This document shows positions 18,608 to 27,002 of a DNA stretch of 64,000 nt, piece by piece. The notes below the pieces were generated by a model. The model saw nothing but the letters and a program-made list of their open reading frames with translations. It was not told the origin of the DNA and made no database searches. How positions within the stretch are numbered: the stretch's first letter is position 1; each line of letters begins with the position of its first letter. The stretch comes from Phycisphaeraceae bacterium (GTDB taxonomy: Bacteria; Planctomycetota; Phycisphaerae; Phycisphaerales; UBA1924), in assembly GCA_021299385.1 (NCBI GenBank), contig JAJTGZ010000001.1:1-64000 (forward strand). Direction: 5' to 3'. The translations under genes and the position numbers were made by a program.

Positions 18608-20836
18608 TCACTCCACGTTCAGGCTGCGGAAGTAGTCGTCGCGTTCGGTGCGGAGCTCGTCGAGTTTGGCCGTCAGGGTGGTGCGGTCTTTTTCGAGTGT
18701 TTCGAGCAGTTTGAGGCTGTTGCCCAGGCGTTCGGAGATGCTGGCGTAGTTGGCGTTCTGGCGGTCCAGGCGGCCCATCATCTCGGTGAGTTGGGCCTGG
18801 TCGCGCTTGGCGGTGTCGATGTTCTGGGTGTTGTCGGCGAGTTGCTGTTGCGCCTGGTTGACGCCGGCATTCTTCTTGGCCCCGGTGCGCACGGCATCGA
18901 GCACGGCCTGGGAGATGACCCCGTCTTTCTGGAAGGCGATGATCTGGGGCATGCTGTAGGTTTCGATGCTCACGCGGCTGCTGTTGATGCGCTCTTGGAC
19001 GACTTTGAGTTTGCTCTGTTTGCCGGGCTCGAGGGTGAGGTTGAAGCGGAGGAGGGCCTGTGTGGTCTCGGCGGGGGTGCCACCCTCGGCGATGGTGAAA
19101 CCTTCGAGTTTGGGGTGCTCGACCATGAGGTTTCGGCCACGCTTGAGGTCCTTGTTGTCGAAGGTGTAGGTGGTGCCGGCGCGGGTGCGGGCGGTCTGCT
19201 CGAAGAGGCCGTCGATGATGCGGAGTTTGGTAAACTTGTTATCGCTGACAGGCTCTGTCTGGACGGCGATGTCGGTGTCGAGCGCATAGGCGAGCAGGCG
19301 TTTGTCGCCGATGGAGACCTGGCCGACCTGCGCGTCGCCGGCGTATGCCGCGCCGTCATAGACGGAGATGGGGCCGGGGAGGAGTTGGAGGCCGGAGGTG
19401 TTGACGATCTCGACGCCGCGCAGGGGGTGGTCGGGGCGATCGGCCATGTTATAGATGCTGACGCGTCGGCCTTGGATGTTGGCGTCGATGATGGGGATCA
19501 TGGCCGAGCGTTGGCGCTCGATGGTTACGGGTGTGCTGACCTCATACTGGAACTGCTCGCCAACTTCCATACCTTTGGCGCGGCTGGGCATGCCGTAGTC
19601 GGCCATTTGGGTGGCGGTGAGGGAGGAGGGGGCTGAAGCCGGGACTGGTAAGTTGGTCATGTCTTGGAAAGTCGATTCGCGGGACTTTGCCGACTGGCTG
19701 GTAGCGACCCGACGGAAGGATTCGCTCTGTCCTGCAAGGTTCATCATCCCCTGCGCCTCGGCGGAGGAGACTCGTTTGCCGTTGATGATCGCGTCGGTGC
19801 TGCCCGGTTTGCTCCCCCCTTCATACTCGCGTGGCATGACGCCGGCGACGGTGGGGACTGGGACCTCGGGGCGGAAGACGTACATCGGTTCGGAGAGGTC
19901 CATGGCGAAACTGACAGGGCGCCCGCTGACGAGGGCGAGTTTGACGCCGGTCCAGTCGCTGTCGGTGGTGTTCTCGACGAGTGCCCACCCTTTGAGGACG
20001 GGGCCGATGTTGGCCGGGTCGGCCTTGGCCGGGTCGGGGGCCTCGGGCAGGATCAGGCGGTAACTGGTCTTCCAGACGGGCGTCTCGTGTACGTACGCCG
20101 CGGCAACGCGACGTTGGCCCTCGCCCGAGAGGGCCAGGTCAACAGACTTGATCCGCTCGGCACGGCTCTCGGCGATCGCGGCTAGGGCCTTGCTCATCTC
20201 GTCGGCTAGGCGCGCGTCCTCGATCGAGAAGGTCGCGATGGTGGGGATGGGGATCGAGCGGATGCCGCCGGCGCCCTCGCCTGGTGCGAGGATGATGTTG
20301 ACGACCGGCGTGTCGACGATCGGCGCGTCTTTGGTCGAGCCCGAGGGGATTCGGCGGCTCTCGACAGAGAGGACCGTGCCGGTGGCCGTGCCGTCGGCGA
20401 AGGTTTTGATCTTGACCGGCGAGCCGCGAAGACGCTCAAAGAGCGTCGGCAGCGCGGGGTTGTCGGCCAGGTTCAGCGAGAAGCTCGAAAGCCGGCGTGC
20501 GAGCGGGTCCTTGCTGGCGTAGGTAACCGAATCGACGCGACCGTTGTCCAGGTCGAGGATTTGCAGGCTCTTGAGCACGTCGTTGATCTGGTTGACGTCA
20601 AACTTGAGGGAGACCTTGGTGCTCCCCTCGACAACGCCCGAGCGGATGAATGAGCCGACGCCCGAGCGGTAGAGGGTGATGCCGGTGATGGGCATGGAAT
20701 CCGCCTGGGCCTTGGCCGCGGCAGGGGAGGGGGTTGGTGCGGTTTGCTTGGCGTGGGCTGTGGGGGTGGTGGGTGCGAGCAGGGTGCAGGTGCCTGCCAA
20801 GAGTGCGACGGCCAGGGGGCGGGTGAGGTGGCGCAT
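18608..20836 (-). CDS. Exported DUF4139 domain protein
   Basis: A 742-residue protein with a signal peptide (PLAVALLAGTCTLLAPTTPTAHA). ITLYRSGVGSFIRSGVVEGS is the usual DUF4139-family beta-strand start, and AAYVHETPVWKTSYRLILPE followed by WALVENTTDSDWTGVKLALV is the core DUF4139 signature. GVEIVNTSGLQLLPGPISVY and later FTIAEGGTPAETTQALLRF continue the beta domain. The last ~90 residues form a coiled coil (DRQNANYASISERLGNSLKL and following). The family, related to mucoidy inhibitor A, is exported and of unknown molecular role. It is transcribed away from the MazG-like gene, 99 bases downstream of it, on the same strand. The assignment to the domain is good; function is open. Confidence 0.78.
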   Translation of the reverse strand: MRHLTRPLAVALLAGTCTLLAPTTPTAHAKQTAPTPSPAAAKAQADSMPITGITLYRSGVGSFIRSGVVEGSTKVSLKFDVNQINDVLKSLQILDLDNGRVDSVTYASKDPLARRLSSFSLNLADNPALPTLFERLRGSPVKIKTFADGTATGTVLSVESRRIPSGSTKDAPIVDTPVVNIILAPGEGAGGIRSIPIPTIATFSIEDARLADEMSKALAAIAESRAERIKSVDLALSGEGQRRVAAAYVHETPVWKTSYRLILPEAPDPAKADPANIGPVLKGWALVENTTDSDWTGVKLALVSGRPVSFAMDLSEPMYVFRPEVPVPTVAGVMPREYEGGSKPGSTDAIINGKRVSSAEAQGMMNLAGQSESFRRVATSQSAKSRESTFQDMTNLPVPASAPSSLTATQMADYGMPSRAKGMEVGEQFQYEVSTPVTIERQRSAMIPIIDANIQGRRVSIYNMADRPDHPLRGVEIVNTSGLQLLPGPISVYDGAAYAGDAQVGQVSIGDKRLLAYALDTDIAVQTEPVSDNKFTKLRIIDGLFEQTARTRAGTTYTFDNKDLKRGRNLMVEHPKLEGFTIAEGGTPAETTQALLRFNLTLEPGKQSKLKVVQERINSSRVSIETYSMPQIIAFQKDGVISQAVLDAVRTGAKKNAGVNQAQQQLADNTQNIDTAKRDQAQLTEMMGRLDRQNANYASISERLGNSLKLLETLEKDRTTLTAKLDELRTERDDYFRSLNVE

Positions 20837-20935
20837 GGGGGGCTCCAGTTCGTTGGGTTGAACACTCAGCGTGATCGTTTGGACGCGGGGGGTTTGTTGT
20901 GGTTCGCCCGGATCGGGGTTATCGTTGCAAACGAA

Positions 20936-21268
20936 TCAAGTTTTTTCCCCGGCAACGCCCTTGACCGTGTATTTCTCCAGGGCCTTGGCCAGATCAACGT
21001 TGTTGATATTCGCCAGCGTGCAGAGCCAGGCGATGACGTCGGCAAACTCCTCGTCGAGGTTGGCACGCTCGGCCGGGGTAGGCGACTTGCCCGGCGCGTT
21101 GTTGGCCAGGGCGGTCGAAAGCTCGCCGACTTCTTCGATGAACCACATAAACGTTGCCGGCGTGCCGCGTGCCGAGTCGGTGGCGTAGTAGCGGTCGCGG
21201 ATGAGCCTTTGCAGGTCGGCAAAGGTCAGGGGGGTTGGGTGAGCGGGGTTGGTTTGTGCATCGGGCAT
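20936..21268 (-). CDS. MazG-like nucleotide pyrophosphohydrolase
   Basis: A 110-residue all-alpha NTP pyrophosphohydrolase domain. FMWFIEEVGELSTALAN supplies the E-x-x-E metal-binding pair, and LDEEFADVIAWLCTLAN the second E-x-x-D pair, as in MazG/dUTPase-like enzymes. A conserved NNVDLAKALEKY helix closes the fold. Such enzymes cleave (d)NTPs to (d)NMP and pyrophosphate, cleaning the nucleotide pool; the preferred base cannot be told. It starts at ATG 21266-21268 and is divergent from the large lipoprotein gene. It is probably cotranscribed with the DUF4139 gene downstream, without an obvious functional link. Confidence 0.85.
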   Translation of the reverse strand: MPDAQTNPAHPTPLTFADLQRLIRDRYYATDSARGTPATFMWFIEEVGELSTALANNAPGKSPTPAERANLDEEFADVIAWLCTLANINNVDLAKALEKYTVKGVAGEKT

Positions 21269-21326
21269 GGTGTTGTATCCGAAGCCAGCAGCGTACCCTC
21301 GGTGCCACGGGGGCTGTTGGAGTGAT

Positions 21327-22796
21327 ATGCCCGGTCTGAGGCCAGAGCGCGTGCGGAGTCAAACCAGCCTAGAAGGGTGTTGGGCCGTGGTGTTGTTCGC
21401 CTTGCCAGCGGGCTGGTTGCGTTTTAGCGCGCTGCTGGCGCTGACATTTGGCCTGAGCCTTGTGGCCGGGGGGTGTCAGTTCCAGCACCACCGCGAGCAG
21501 CTCGCGGCATTGCACGCGCAGGGGGCGTTTACGCAAGCCCTGGCGGAGCTCAACGACCCGAAGGTCAAGTCTCTCTACGAAGAGCGCGACCGGTTGGTCT
21601 ACGACCTGGACCGGGGGATTCTCAACTTTTACACCGGGCAAGACGCCCCGGCGATAGTGGACCTAGAGCGGGCCGAGGCGTTGATGGACCGCCAGCGCGA
21701 GCCGAGCGCGGCAGACACCGCCGCGCAGTGGCTCCTCAACGACACGGCCAGCACCTATGTCGGCGAGCCTTATGAAGACGTCTACGTCAACGTCTTCAAG
21801 CTGCTCGCGCAGTTGCGTCAGGGACGCGTTGAGGGTGGCGCAACAGTCGAGGCCCGGCGCATCGCCGGCAAAACCACCTGGTTGCGTGATCGGTACCAGG
21901 TAAGCCAGGGTGAGGTGCGCAGCGCGGCTGGGCAAAGGGGTGTGCAGGTCGATGGCAAGCCCGCAGGGCCGTATGGGGACGCCGCGACGGGTGGGCAGTT
22001 CATCGATAGCCCGCTGGGGACGTACCTGGCGGCGGTGGTGTTTATGAAGACGGGCGAGGCGCAGATGCAGGGCGTCGCGGCACGCAGGCTGGCCGACGCA
22101 ATCGCCCGGCAGCAGGAGATCATCGGACCCGTGCGGGCCGAGGCGTTTGCGGGCTTAGAACAGATCGAGGCCAGCGAGGCGAACGTGCTGCTTGTCGCCC
22201 TGAGCGGGCGCGGGCCGACGAAGGTCGCACGCCGGGTCGGGCCGATCCCCGTCGGGACGGTGCCGGTGTATTTCGAACTGCCCGAACTTGTGAGCACGCC
22301 GAGCGAGGTGGTGGGCGTGCGGGCAACGCTGACGGCGATCGGTGAGAATGCTGCTGCATTGCCGGTGCAGGTGTTGAACCTGAACCTGGTCGAGAACCTG
22401 GGGATGGTGGCGACGGAGAACCACCGCCGGCAGATGCCGTTGATCTATGCGCGGACGCTCATCCGTGCGGCAGCCAAGAGCACGGCCAGTTACGTTGCCA
22501 CCGAGGCGATCCGCCGAGGGCAGCCGGGGGGGCGGCGCGAGGCCGATGGTGAGGCGGTCCTGGCGGTTCTGGCGGGCCTTGCACTCATCACCGCAACCGA
22601 GCGTGCAGACGTTCGCTGCTGGGCGTTCTTGCCCGGCCAGGCGCACGTGGGGCTGGCGAGCGTGCCGACGGGGAGGTACGTGGTGAAGATGGAGTTCCTC
22701 GTCCCAGGCGGTGTGGGGTTTACGCAGACGCAGGAGATCACAGTGGGCCAGGGCGATGGTGCGCTGGGTGTTGGGATCGGGCACTGGTGGAAGTGA
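21327..22796 (+). CDS. Large lipoprotein, COG3014-like
   Basis: A 489-residue protein whose N-terminal hydrophobic stretch ends in a lipobox (GLSLVAGGC, Cys50), so it should be lipid-anchored. The body begins with TPR-like helices: QLAALHAQGAFTQALAELND, then DRGILNFYTGQDAPAIVDLERAE. Later comes FELPELVSTPSEVVGVRATLT, a beta-rich segment, and a C-terminal VGLASVPTGRYVVKMEFLVP. The layout resembles the uncharacterised COG3014 lipoproteins often found near LpoB-like proteins; two candidate proteins of that kind lie 3.5 kb on. The start at ATG 21327 follows TTGGAGTG, but the n-region is long; GTG at 21387 would give a more usual 30-residue signal. Function is unknown; envelope assembly is inference. 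Confidence 0.65.
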   Translation: MPGLRPERVRSQTSLEGCWAVVLFALPAGWLRFSALLALTFGLSLVAGGCQFQHHREQLAALHAQGAFTQALAELNDPKVKSLYEERDRLVYDLDRGILNFYTGQDAPAIVDLERAEALMDRQREPSAADTAAQWLLNDTASTYVGEPYEDVYVNVFKLLAQLRQGRVEGGATVEARRIAGKTTWLRDRYQVSQGEVRSAAGQRGVQVDGKPAGPYGDAATGGQFIDSPLGTYLAAVVFMKTGEAQMQGVAARRLADAIARQQEIIGPVRAEAFAGLEQIEASEANVLLVALSGRGPTKVARRVGPIPVGTVPVYFELPELVSTPSEVVGVRATLTAIGENAAALPVQVLNLNLVENLGMVATENHRRQMPLIYARTLIRAAAKSTASYVATEAIRRGQPGGRREADGEAVLAVLAGLALITATERADVRCWAFLPGQAHVGLASVPTGRYVVKMEFLVPGGVGFTQTQEITVGQGDGALGVGIGHWWK

Positions 22797-22810
22797 AGGG
22801 GGAGGAGAAT

Positions 22811-22892
22811 CCCCACGCCGAGCGTGGGGGTACCCAAGGCGCCGAGCGTGGGGGTACCCAATGCATCGGGTACCCCCACGCTCCGCGTGGGG
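22811..22892. repeat. Cluster of three GGGTACCC palindromic elements
   Basis: Copies at 22811-22835 and 22840-22859 run as CCCCACGCCGAGCGTGGGGG-type sequence; the third at 22863-22892 is inverted. Arms 22844-22859 and 22868-22883 pair perfectly over 16 bases with an 8-nt loop. It lies between the convergent ends of the lipoprotein and topoisomerase genes, 10 bases from the latter's stop. Confidence 0.85.
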
Positions 22893-22902
22893 CCGCTTGG
22901 AT

Positions 22903-24057
22903 TTAGTCCAGCCAATCTTTTTTCGCAAGGCGTTCGGGGAGGTACTCCTCGGTTACATAACTAATGTCGCGTTTGGTGAGGGACTCGACCTCCATCTTAA
23001 AGCCGTTGTCCAAAAGCCCTTGGATCTCGCGCTGCCAACCCTTGTGGTTCTCAAACCACGGGTACGCGGCGATCTGCTTGGCCCGGCTGATGTCGTTGTC
23101 GTTGAGTGCGATCTGCACGTCGTCGGGCAGTTCGCAGCGGGTGTAGTCGATGGCGCGGATGCCCAGGAACTTGGCGTCGGGTATCGCCAGGCGGTTGCTC
23201 TCGAAGGCCAGGCTGATCGACCCCTGCTTGATGACGCTGAAGATGTAGTGCCCCCACGGGTCGTTGTCCAGCAGGCAGTAGATCGGCAGGCCGAGCTCTT
23301 TGTTGAGCCGGCGGAGCAGGCGTCGCATGCCGCGCGTCGGTTGGCCACTGCCCTCGGTGAGGATGCAGTTGTGCTTCTGCCAGAACTTGTCCTCGTTGAA
23401 GCGCCCCCAGACGGTGTCCTTCTCGACGTGCAGGACGAACTTGGCCTCGCACTTCTTGAACTGGATCACGTCCGGCTCGGTGATCCCCGGCACCGAATAC
23501 CCCCCCGAGCCCAGGCGCCGGCAGTCGATCTCGTCGCCGGTGTCGATGATGGTGATGTTCCCGGCCATGGTGCCACGCTTCTTGGCGTAGATGTGCAGTT
23601 CCTCGCGGAGCGCACCGAGGGAGACCTCCAGGTCTTCGAGGATGCCGTCGGACTCCTCCTGGTCGGCGAAGGTTTTTTCCTTGGTCCCCGCGATGGTGTG
23701 CAGCCCGGCATAGAACATCGCGCGCAGGCTGGTGGTCTTCTGCTGGTTGATCAGGTCCTTGGTCCCGGCCGAGTGCAGCAGCATCTGCATGAACTTCTTA
23801 GCCTGGCTGACGTTAAAGAGCGTGCGGTCCTGCTTGGCGTCGCCCATCGTCAGCACGCGGGACTTTTTGTCCCAGATCGTGTTGCTGAGTGTGCGCGTGG
23901 GCACCTCGATCATCGGTTCGCGCTGCTTGAGGCTGGCGGTAACGACGCCGCCGGCAAAGTCGTCGATGTGCTTGATCGTCTGCGCATCGCGCGGGCTGGT
24001 GCGCCCGGCTTTGCTGGATTCTTTGGGCTTGACTTGGGTGGTGGGCTTTCTGGCCAT
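22903..24057 (-). CDS. top6A: DNA topoisomerase VI subunit A (Spo11-like)
   Basis: A 384-residue type IIB topoisomerase A subunit. The winged-helix (5Y-CAP) part carries the catalytic tyrosine Tyr116 in TTSLRAMFYAGLH. The Toprim domain has the acidic triad around Glu212 (FVLHVEKDTVW) and Asp264/Asp266 (CLLDNDPWGHYIF). GSISLAFESNRLAIPDAKF and FLGIRAIDYTRCEL match the region after Toprim. Subunit A cuts and rejoins both DNA strands; ATP use needs subunit B, which is not next to it here. Top6 is mainly archaeal and plant, with scattered bacteria including planctomycetes. A basic ~25-residue N-terminal tail precedes the domain. It is divergent from xseB and convergent with a lipoprotein gene across a palindrome cluster. 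Confidence 0.9.
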   Translation of the reverse strand: MARKPTTQVKPKESSKAGRTSPRDAQTIKHIDDFAGGVVTASLKQREPMIEVPTRTLSNTIWDKKSRVLTMGDAKQDRTLFNVSQAKKFMQMLLHSAGTKDLINQQKTTSLRAMFYAGLHTIAGTKEKTFADQEESDGILEDLEVSLGALREELHIYAKKRGTMAGNITIIDTGDEIDCRRLGSGGYSVPGITEPDVIQFKKCEAKFVLHVEKDTVWGRFNEDKFWQKHNCILTEGSGQPTRGMRRLLRRLNKELGLPIYCLLDNDPWGHYIFSVIKQGSISLAFESNRLAIPDAKFLGIRAIDYTRCELPDDVQIALNDNDISRAKQIAAYPWFENHKGWQREIQGLLDNGFKMEVESLTKRDISYVTEEYLPERLAKKDWLD

Positions 24058-24199
24058 GGGTGCTCTGTTGATAAATGGTCAAATGGTCAAATTGCCAAAT
24101 GGCCAAATGTGGGTGGGTTTGGAAACTGGCCGAGTGTATCCGGCGGGGCGGGCGTGGCGTCCTCACCCGCACGCTCGCGCTCGGCGATAGACTTTCGGC

Positions 24200-24436
24200 G
24201 TGAGCACCAAGCCCCCCGCCGTCAAACCCGCCGCACCGATCGACGCCTCGATGACCTTCGAGCAGGCCCAGGCCGAGCTTGAAACACTCATCACACGCAT
24301 CGAGGGCGGGCAGGTCGGGCTGGAAGAATCAATGGTCGCCTACGAACGCGGCGTCGCCCTGCTCAAGCACTGCCGAGGGATTTTGGAGAAGGCGGAACAG
24401 ACGTTCACGGATTTGAGTGAGAAGGTCAAGGGGTAG
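24200..24436 (+). CDS. xseB: Exodeoxyribonuclease VII small subunit
   Basis: A 78-residue protein with the XseB helical hairpin: TFEQAQAELETLITRIEGGQ, then GLEESMVAYERGVALLKHC and ILEKAEQTF. It binds several-fold to XseA to form the single-strand-specific exonuclease VII. The start used is GTG 24200; ATG 24251 would remove a non-conserved Pro/Ala lead. XseA is not in the window, so the subunits are unlinked here. It is divergent from top6A, an arrangement that puts two DNA-processing genes on one promoter region. Confidence 0.88.
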   Translation: MSTKPPAVKPAAPIDASMTFEQAQAELETLITRIEGGQVGLEESMVAYERGVALLKHCRGILEKAEQTFTDLSEKVKG

Positions 24437-24442
24437 GGGGGA

Positions 24443-24664
24443 AATAGGTTTTAGGTGTTCGGTGTTAGGTTTTAGGGGTGGAAACATTTGCGCTCAGTGC
24501 ATCGGGTACCCCCACGCTCCGCGTGGGGATTGATGTGCCTTTGGGGAGCGAAGGAGTGCCCGTGCCCGGCCCCACGCGGAGCGTGGGGGTACCCGATGCG
24601 CGGAGCGTCGGTGATACGACCCTCAAACCCAACATCTAACACCTAACACCTAACACCTAACCCC
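24443..24664. repeat. Nested inverted repeat: heptad arms outside, perfect 30-bp arms inside
   Basis: The inner arms 24499-24528 and 24570-24599 (GCATCGGGTACCCCCACGCT and on) are perfect inverted copies over 30 bases with a 41-base spacer, and the left arm is identical to 22863-22892. The outer arms are heptad arrays: TTAGGTG-type at 24443-24478 and its reverse (CTAACAC units) at 24628-24664. The whole fills the convergent gap between xseB and the PhzF-like gene. Confidence 0.85.
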
Positions 24665-24672
24665 TTCACCAC

Positions 24673-25602
24673 CTACACCGCCACTACCGCCCCTGCCGAG
24701 TACGTAACCGCGTGCCCGGCGATGTATACCCGTTCGCCCTCCAGTGTGCACCAGAGTTCCCCGCCGCGCTGGCTGACCTGGTGGGCGCGGAGTTTGGCCT
24801 TGCCCAACACACTTGACCAATATGGCGTGAGCGTGCAGTGGGCCGAGCCGGTTACGGGGTCCTCGTTGACGCCGAGTTTGGGGTAAAAGCACCGGCTGAC
24901 AAAGTCGTGCCCGCTCCCCGGTGCCGTGACGATGACGCCGCGCCCTTCTAGACCCAGCATGAGCCTGTAGTCCGGCAGCAGTTGATAGACATCCCGGCGG
25001 TTCTCGAGTACGAGCATGAGGTCCTCGCTCAGGTACGCCGCGCTTGGCATGCGACCGATCGCGGCGGACATCTCCGGCGTGATGGGCACGGCCTCGCCCG
25101 GCTGGGCGGGGAAGTCCAGCTCGTAGAGGTCCTCGCCGTGCCGGGCGACGTTCAGTTTCCCCGCCCGGCTGGCAAACGTCAGGTCAATGTCCGGCACGCC
25201 GATGTGCTGCCACAGCACGTGCGCCGCGGCGAGCGTCGCGTGCCCGCACAGGTTCACCTCCACCTTGGGCGTGAACCAGCGGATCCGCAGACCGCTCTTA
25301 GAGAGTGTTACAAACGCCGTCTCCGAGAGGTTGTTCTCCGCGGCGATCTGCTGCATCGTCTCGTCGCTCGGCGCGTGCTCGGCAACAACAACCGCCGCCG
25401 GGTTGCCGTGGAAGGGCCGCGTCGTGAAGGCATCGACGACAAAAATCGGCAGCGAGCCGCTCGTAGCGGCAACGCTCTTACTGGTCCCGCGCGAGGGCGC
25501 ACGCTTGCGGCCCACCTTGGGCGTGGGCTTGGCTGGTTTGGGCTTGACCTTAACCTTCTGCAGTGCGGGGCGTGTCTGTTTACCGGCGGGTTTCTTGGCC
25601 AT
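24673..25602 (-). CDS. PhzF family isomerase/epimerase
   Basis: A 309-residue protein with the PhzF fold. PIFVVDAFTTRPFHGNPAAV is the standard start with the GNP motif, ENNLSETAFVT carries the catalytic glutamate of the family, and VNLCGHATLAAAHVL is the conserved CGHATL strand. The C-terminal half has RCFYPKLGVNEDPVTGSAHC, the second glycine-rich signature. Members isomerise small acids, e.g. in phenazine formation, but most, like this one, have no known substrate. An unusual ~48-residue basic Lys/Pro/Ala leader (KVKVKPKPAKPTPKVGRKRA) precedes the fold; it looks like a nucleic-acid or ribosome-binding tail of the sort seen in planctomycete proteins, or an over-extended start. Confidence 0.85.
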   Translation of the reverse strand: MAKKPAGKQTRPALQKVKVKPKPAKPTPKVGRKRAPSRGTSKSVAATSGSLPIFVVDAFTTRPFHGNPAAVVVAEHAPSDETMQQIAAENNLSETAFVTLSKSGLRIRWFTPKVEVNLCGHATLAAAHVLWQHIGVPDIDLTFASRAGKLNVARHGEDLYELDFPAQPGEAVPITPEMSAAIGRMPSAAYLSEDLMLVLENRRDVYQLLPDYRLMLGLEGRGVIVTAPGSGHDFVSRCFYPKLGVNEDPVTGSAHCTLTPYWSSVLGKAKLRAHQVSQRGGELWCTLEGERVYIAGHAVTYSAGAVVAV

Positions 25603-25795
25603 GCGTAGTCCGTTGCCAGTGGTGCCCAGAGACTTCGTCTAGAGCATACCAGTTCGACACCCACTTTGTTACTCCAGAACGCAAAGATACTGTCTGGTAA
25701 TGCTGCCGGGGTTGGAGCCATCCACATCTGCCTCACCCCAGGCTCACCTACCCTTGCCGATCAACACCGCACTGCCGAGCACGCAGGAATCACTG

Positions 25796-26239
25796 ATGCA
25801 CAAGGCCGCGCCCCCGGCACGCGCGGAGTTGGCGGTGCGGGTCGCCGCGGGCGTCTTTGCCGCCATGTGCCTGCTGTTGCTGGTCTTGTCGGCATCCCTG
25901 CGTGCCGACGCCCGCGGCCACGGCACGCACCAGCAACTCGGGCTCCCCCCGTGCGGGTGGGTGGTCGCGTTCAAAAAACCCTGCATGACGTGCGGGATGA
26001 CCACGGCGTTCGCCTTTGTGGCGACCGGGGAGGTCCGCCGGGGGTTTGTCGTGCAACCGGCCGGGGCATTGCTGGCCGTGGGAGTCGCCGGTTTGTTCTG
26101 GGTTTGTCTGTATGTCGCGGCGACCGGCTCGCGGGTGCTTGAAGTGGGGGGTACCCTTTTGCGACTGCGGTGGTTGTTGGTCTTTGCGGGGATCATCTTG
26201 GCCGCGTGGGCGTACAAGTGGGCGGTCTGGACCGGGTAG
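25796..26239 (+). CDS. DUF2752 membrane protein
   Basis: A 147-residue inner-membrane protein with about four hydrophobic helices. KKPCMTCGMTTAFAFVATGE is the DUF2752 signature (CPxCGxTRA-type, here CMTCGMTTA), followed by the RRGFVVQPAGAL helix start. The paired cysteines suggest metal or redox binding, not shown for the family. Start ATG 25796 has AGGAA upstream. It lies 29 bases before the lipoprotein gene at 26269, so cotranscription is likely. Confidence 0.8.
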   Translation: MHKAAPPARAELAVRVAAGVFAAMCLLLLVLSASLRADARGHGTHQQLGLPPCGWVVAFKKPCMTCGMTTAFAFVATGEVRRGFVVQPAGALLAVGVAGLFWVCLYVAATGSRVLEVGGTLLRLRWLLVFAGIILAAWAYKWAVWTG

Positions 26240-26268
26240 CCCAGGTGGCGTTGGTGTAAGGAGGCGTT

Positions 26269-26952
26269 GTGCGTAAGCGTCTGTTCAACAAGGCAAATGC
26301 GTCGGCGTGCTTGGGGTTGTTGCTCTGCTTCCCCTCGGTGCTCCCTTTGAGCGGGTGTGCCGTCGGGCAACTGATCGGCGCGATGGAAGAGAGCCGCCGG
26401 CGCAACAGCAAAAAGCCGGTCGAGGCGGAGTATAAAGGAATAGAAGGCAAGTCGTTCGCGGTCCTTGTTGCCGCGCCCCCGGTGCTGCAGGCTGAATATC
26501 CCGCCTTGGTCTCCAGGTTGACCTTCGAGGTTACCTTGCGACTGGCCAGGGAGGCCGGCGCCAGCGGCGTCGTCCCTGCCGAGCGCGTCATCGACTGGAC
26601 CTACAACCGCCCCAACTGGGTCGCCAAGCCCCTGGGCGAGGTCGCCAAGGAGATGGGCGTGCAGCGGATTGTCTACATCGATGTTACTGAGTACCGCCTC
26701 AACGACAAGGGGAACAGTTACCTCTGGGACGGCGTCGCCGGGGCGACGGTCTCGGTTGTCGAGGCCGACGGCGTGCTGGCCGACGACTTCGCTTTCACCA
26801 AAGCACTGAGCGTCAAGTTCCCCGATCAGGGAGGCTTCACGCAGGCGGACATCTCCGGCCCGGCAGTTAACTCAGTGCTGACCAGCCGGCTCTCTGACCG
26901 CATCGCCTGGCTCTTCTTCCTGCATGAAGAGGACTATTACCCCAAGTATTGA
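26269..26952 (+). CDS. Lipoprotein with LpoB/CsgG-like N-terminal features
   Basis: A 227-residue lipoprotein. The start is GTG 26269, chosen by a full AAGGAGG ribosome-binding site at 26258-26264. The signal peptide ends in VLPLSGC (Cys30). The mature part opens with a charged linker and then a beta-alpha domain: GKSFAVLVAAPPVLQAEYPA, then KEMGVQRIVYIDVTEYRLN. The fold hint resembles the TolB-N/CsgG/LpoB group of outer-membrane lipoproteins. It seems to be a distant paralogue of the next lipoprotein (27003), sharing the G-x-x-AK-x-x-x-V-x-IVY strand pattern. Role unknown; activation of cell-wall synthesis or export is inference. Confidence 0.6.
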   Translation: MRKRLFNKANASACLGLLLCFPSVLPLSGCAVGQLIGAMEESRRRNSKKPVEAEYKGIEGKSFAVLVAAPPVLQAEYPALVSRLTFEVTLRLAREAGASGVVPAERVIDWTYNRPNWVAKPLGEVAKEMGVQRIVYIDVTEYRLNDKGNSYLWDGVAGATVSVVEADGVLADDFAFTKALSVKFPDQGGFTQADISGPAVNSVLTSRLSDRIAWLFFLHEEDYYPKY

Positions 26953-27002
26953 GCCTGCTAGCCACCAGTGTGGCAAAGGCCGACCTGTCTGCTGAGCGAA
27001 CC

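Noticed and set aside
22811-24664. Regular palindromes read as a possible CRISPR array
   Set aside because: Repeats are inverted and unevenly spaced, with no unique spacers of constant length and no cas genes.
24673-25602. PhzF-like gene as part of a phenazine cluster
   Set aside because: No other phenazine gene nearby; stand-alone PhzF-like proteins are common.
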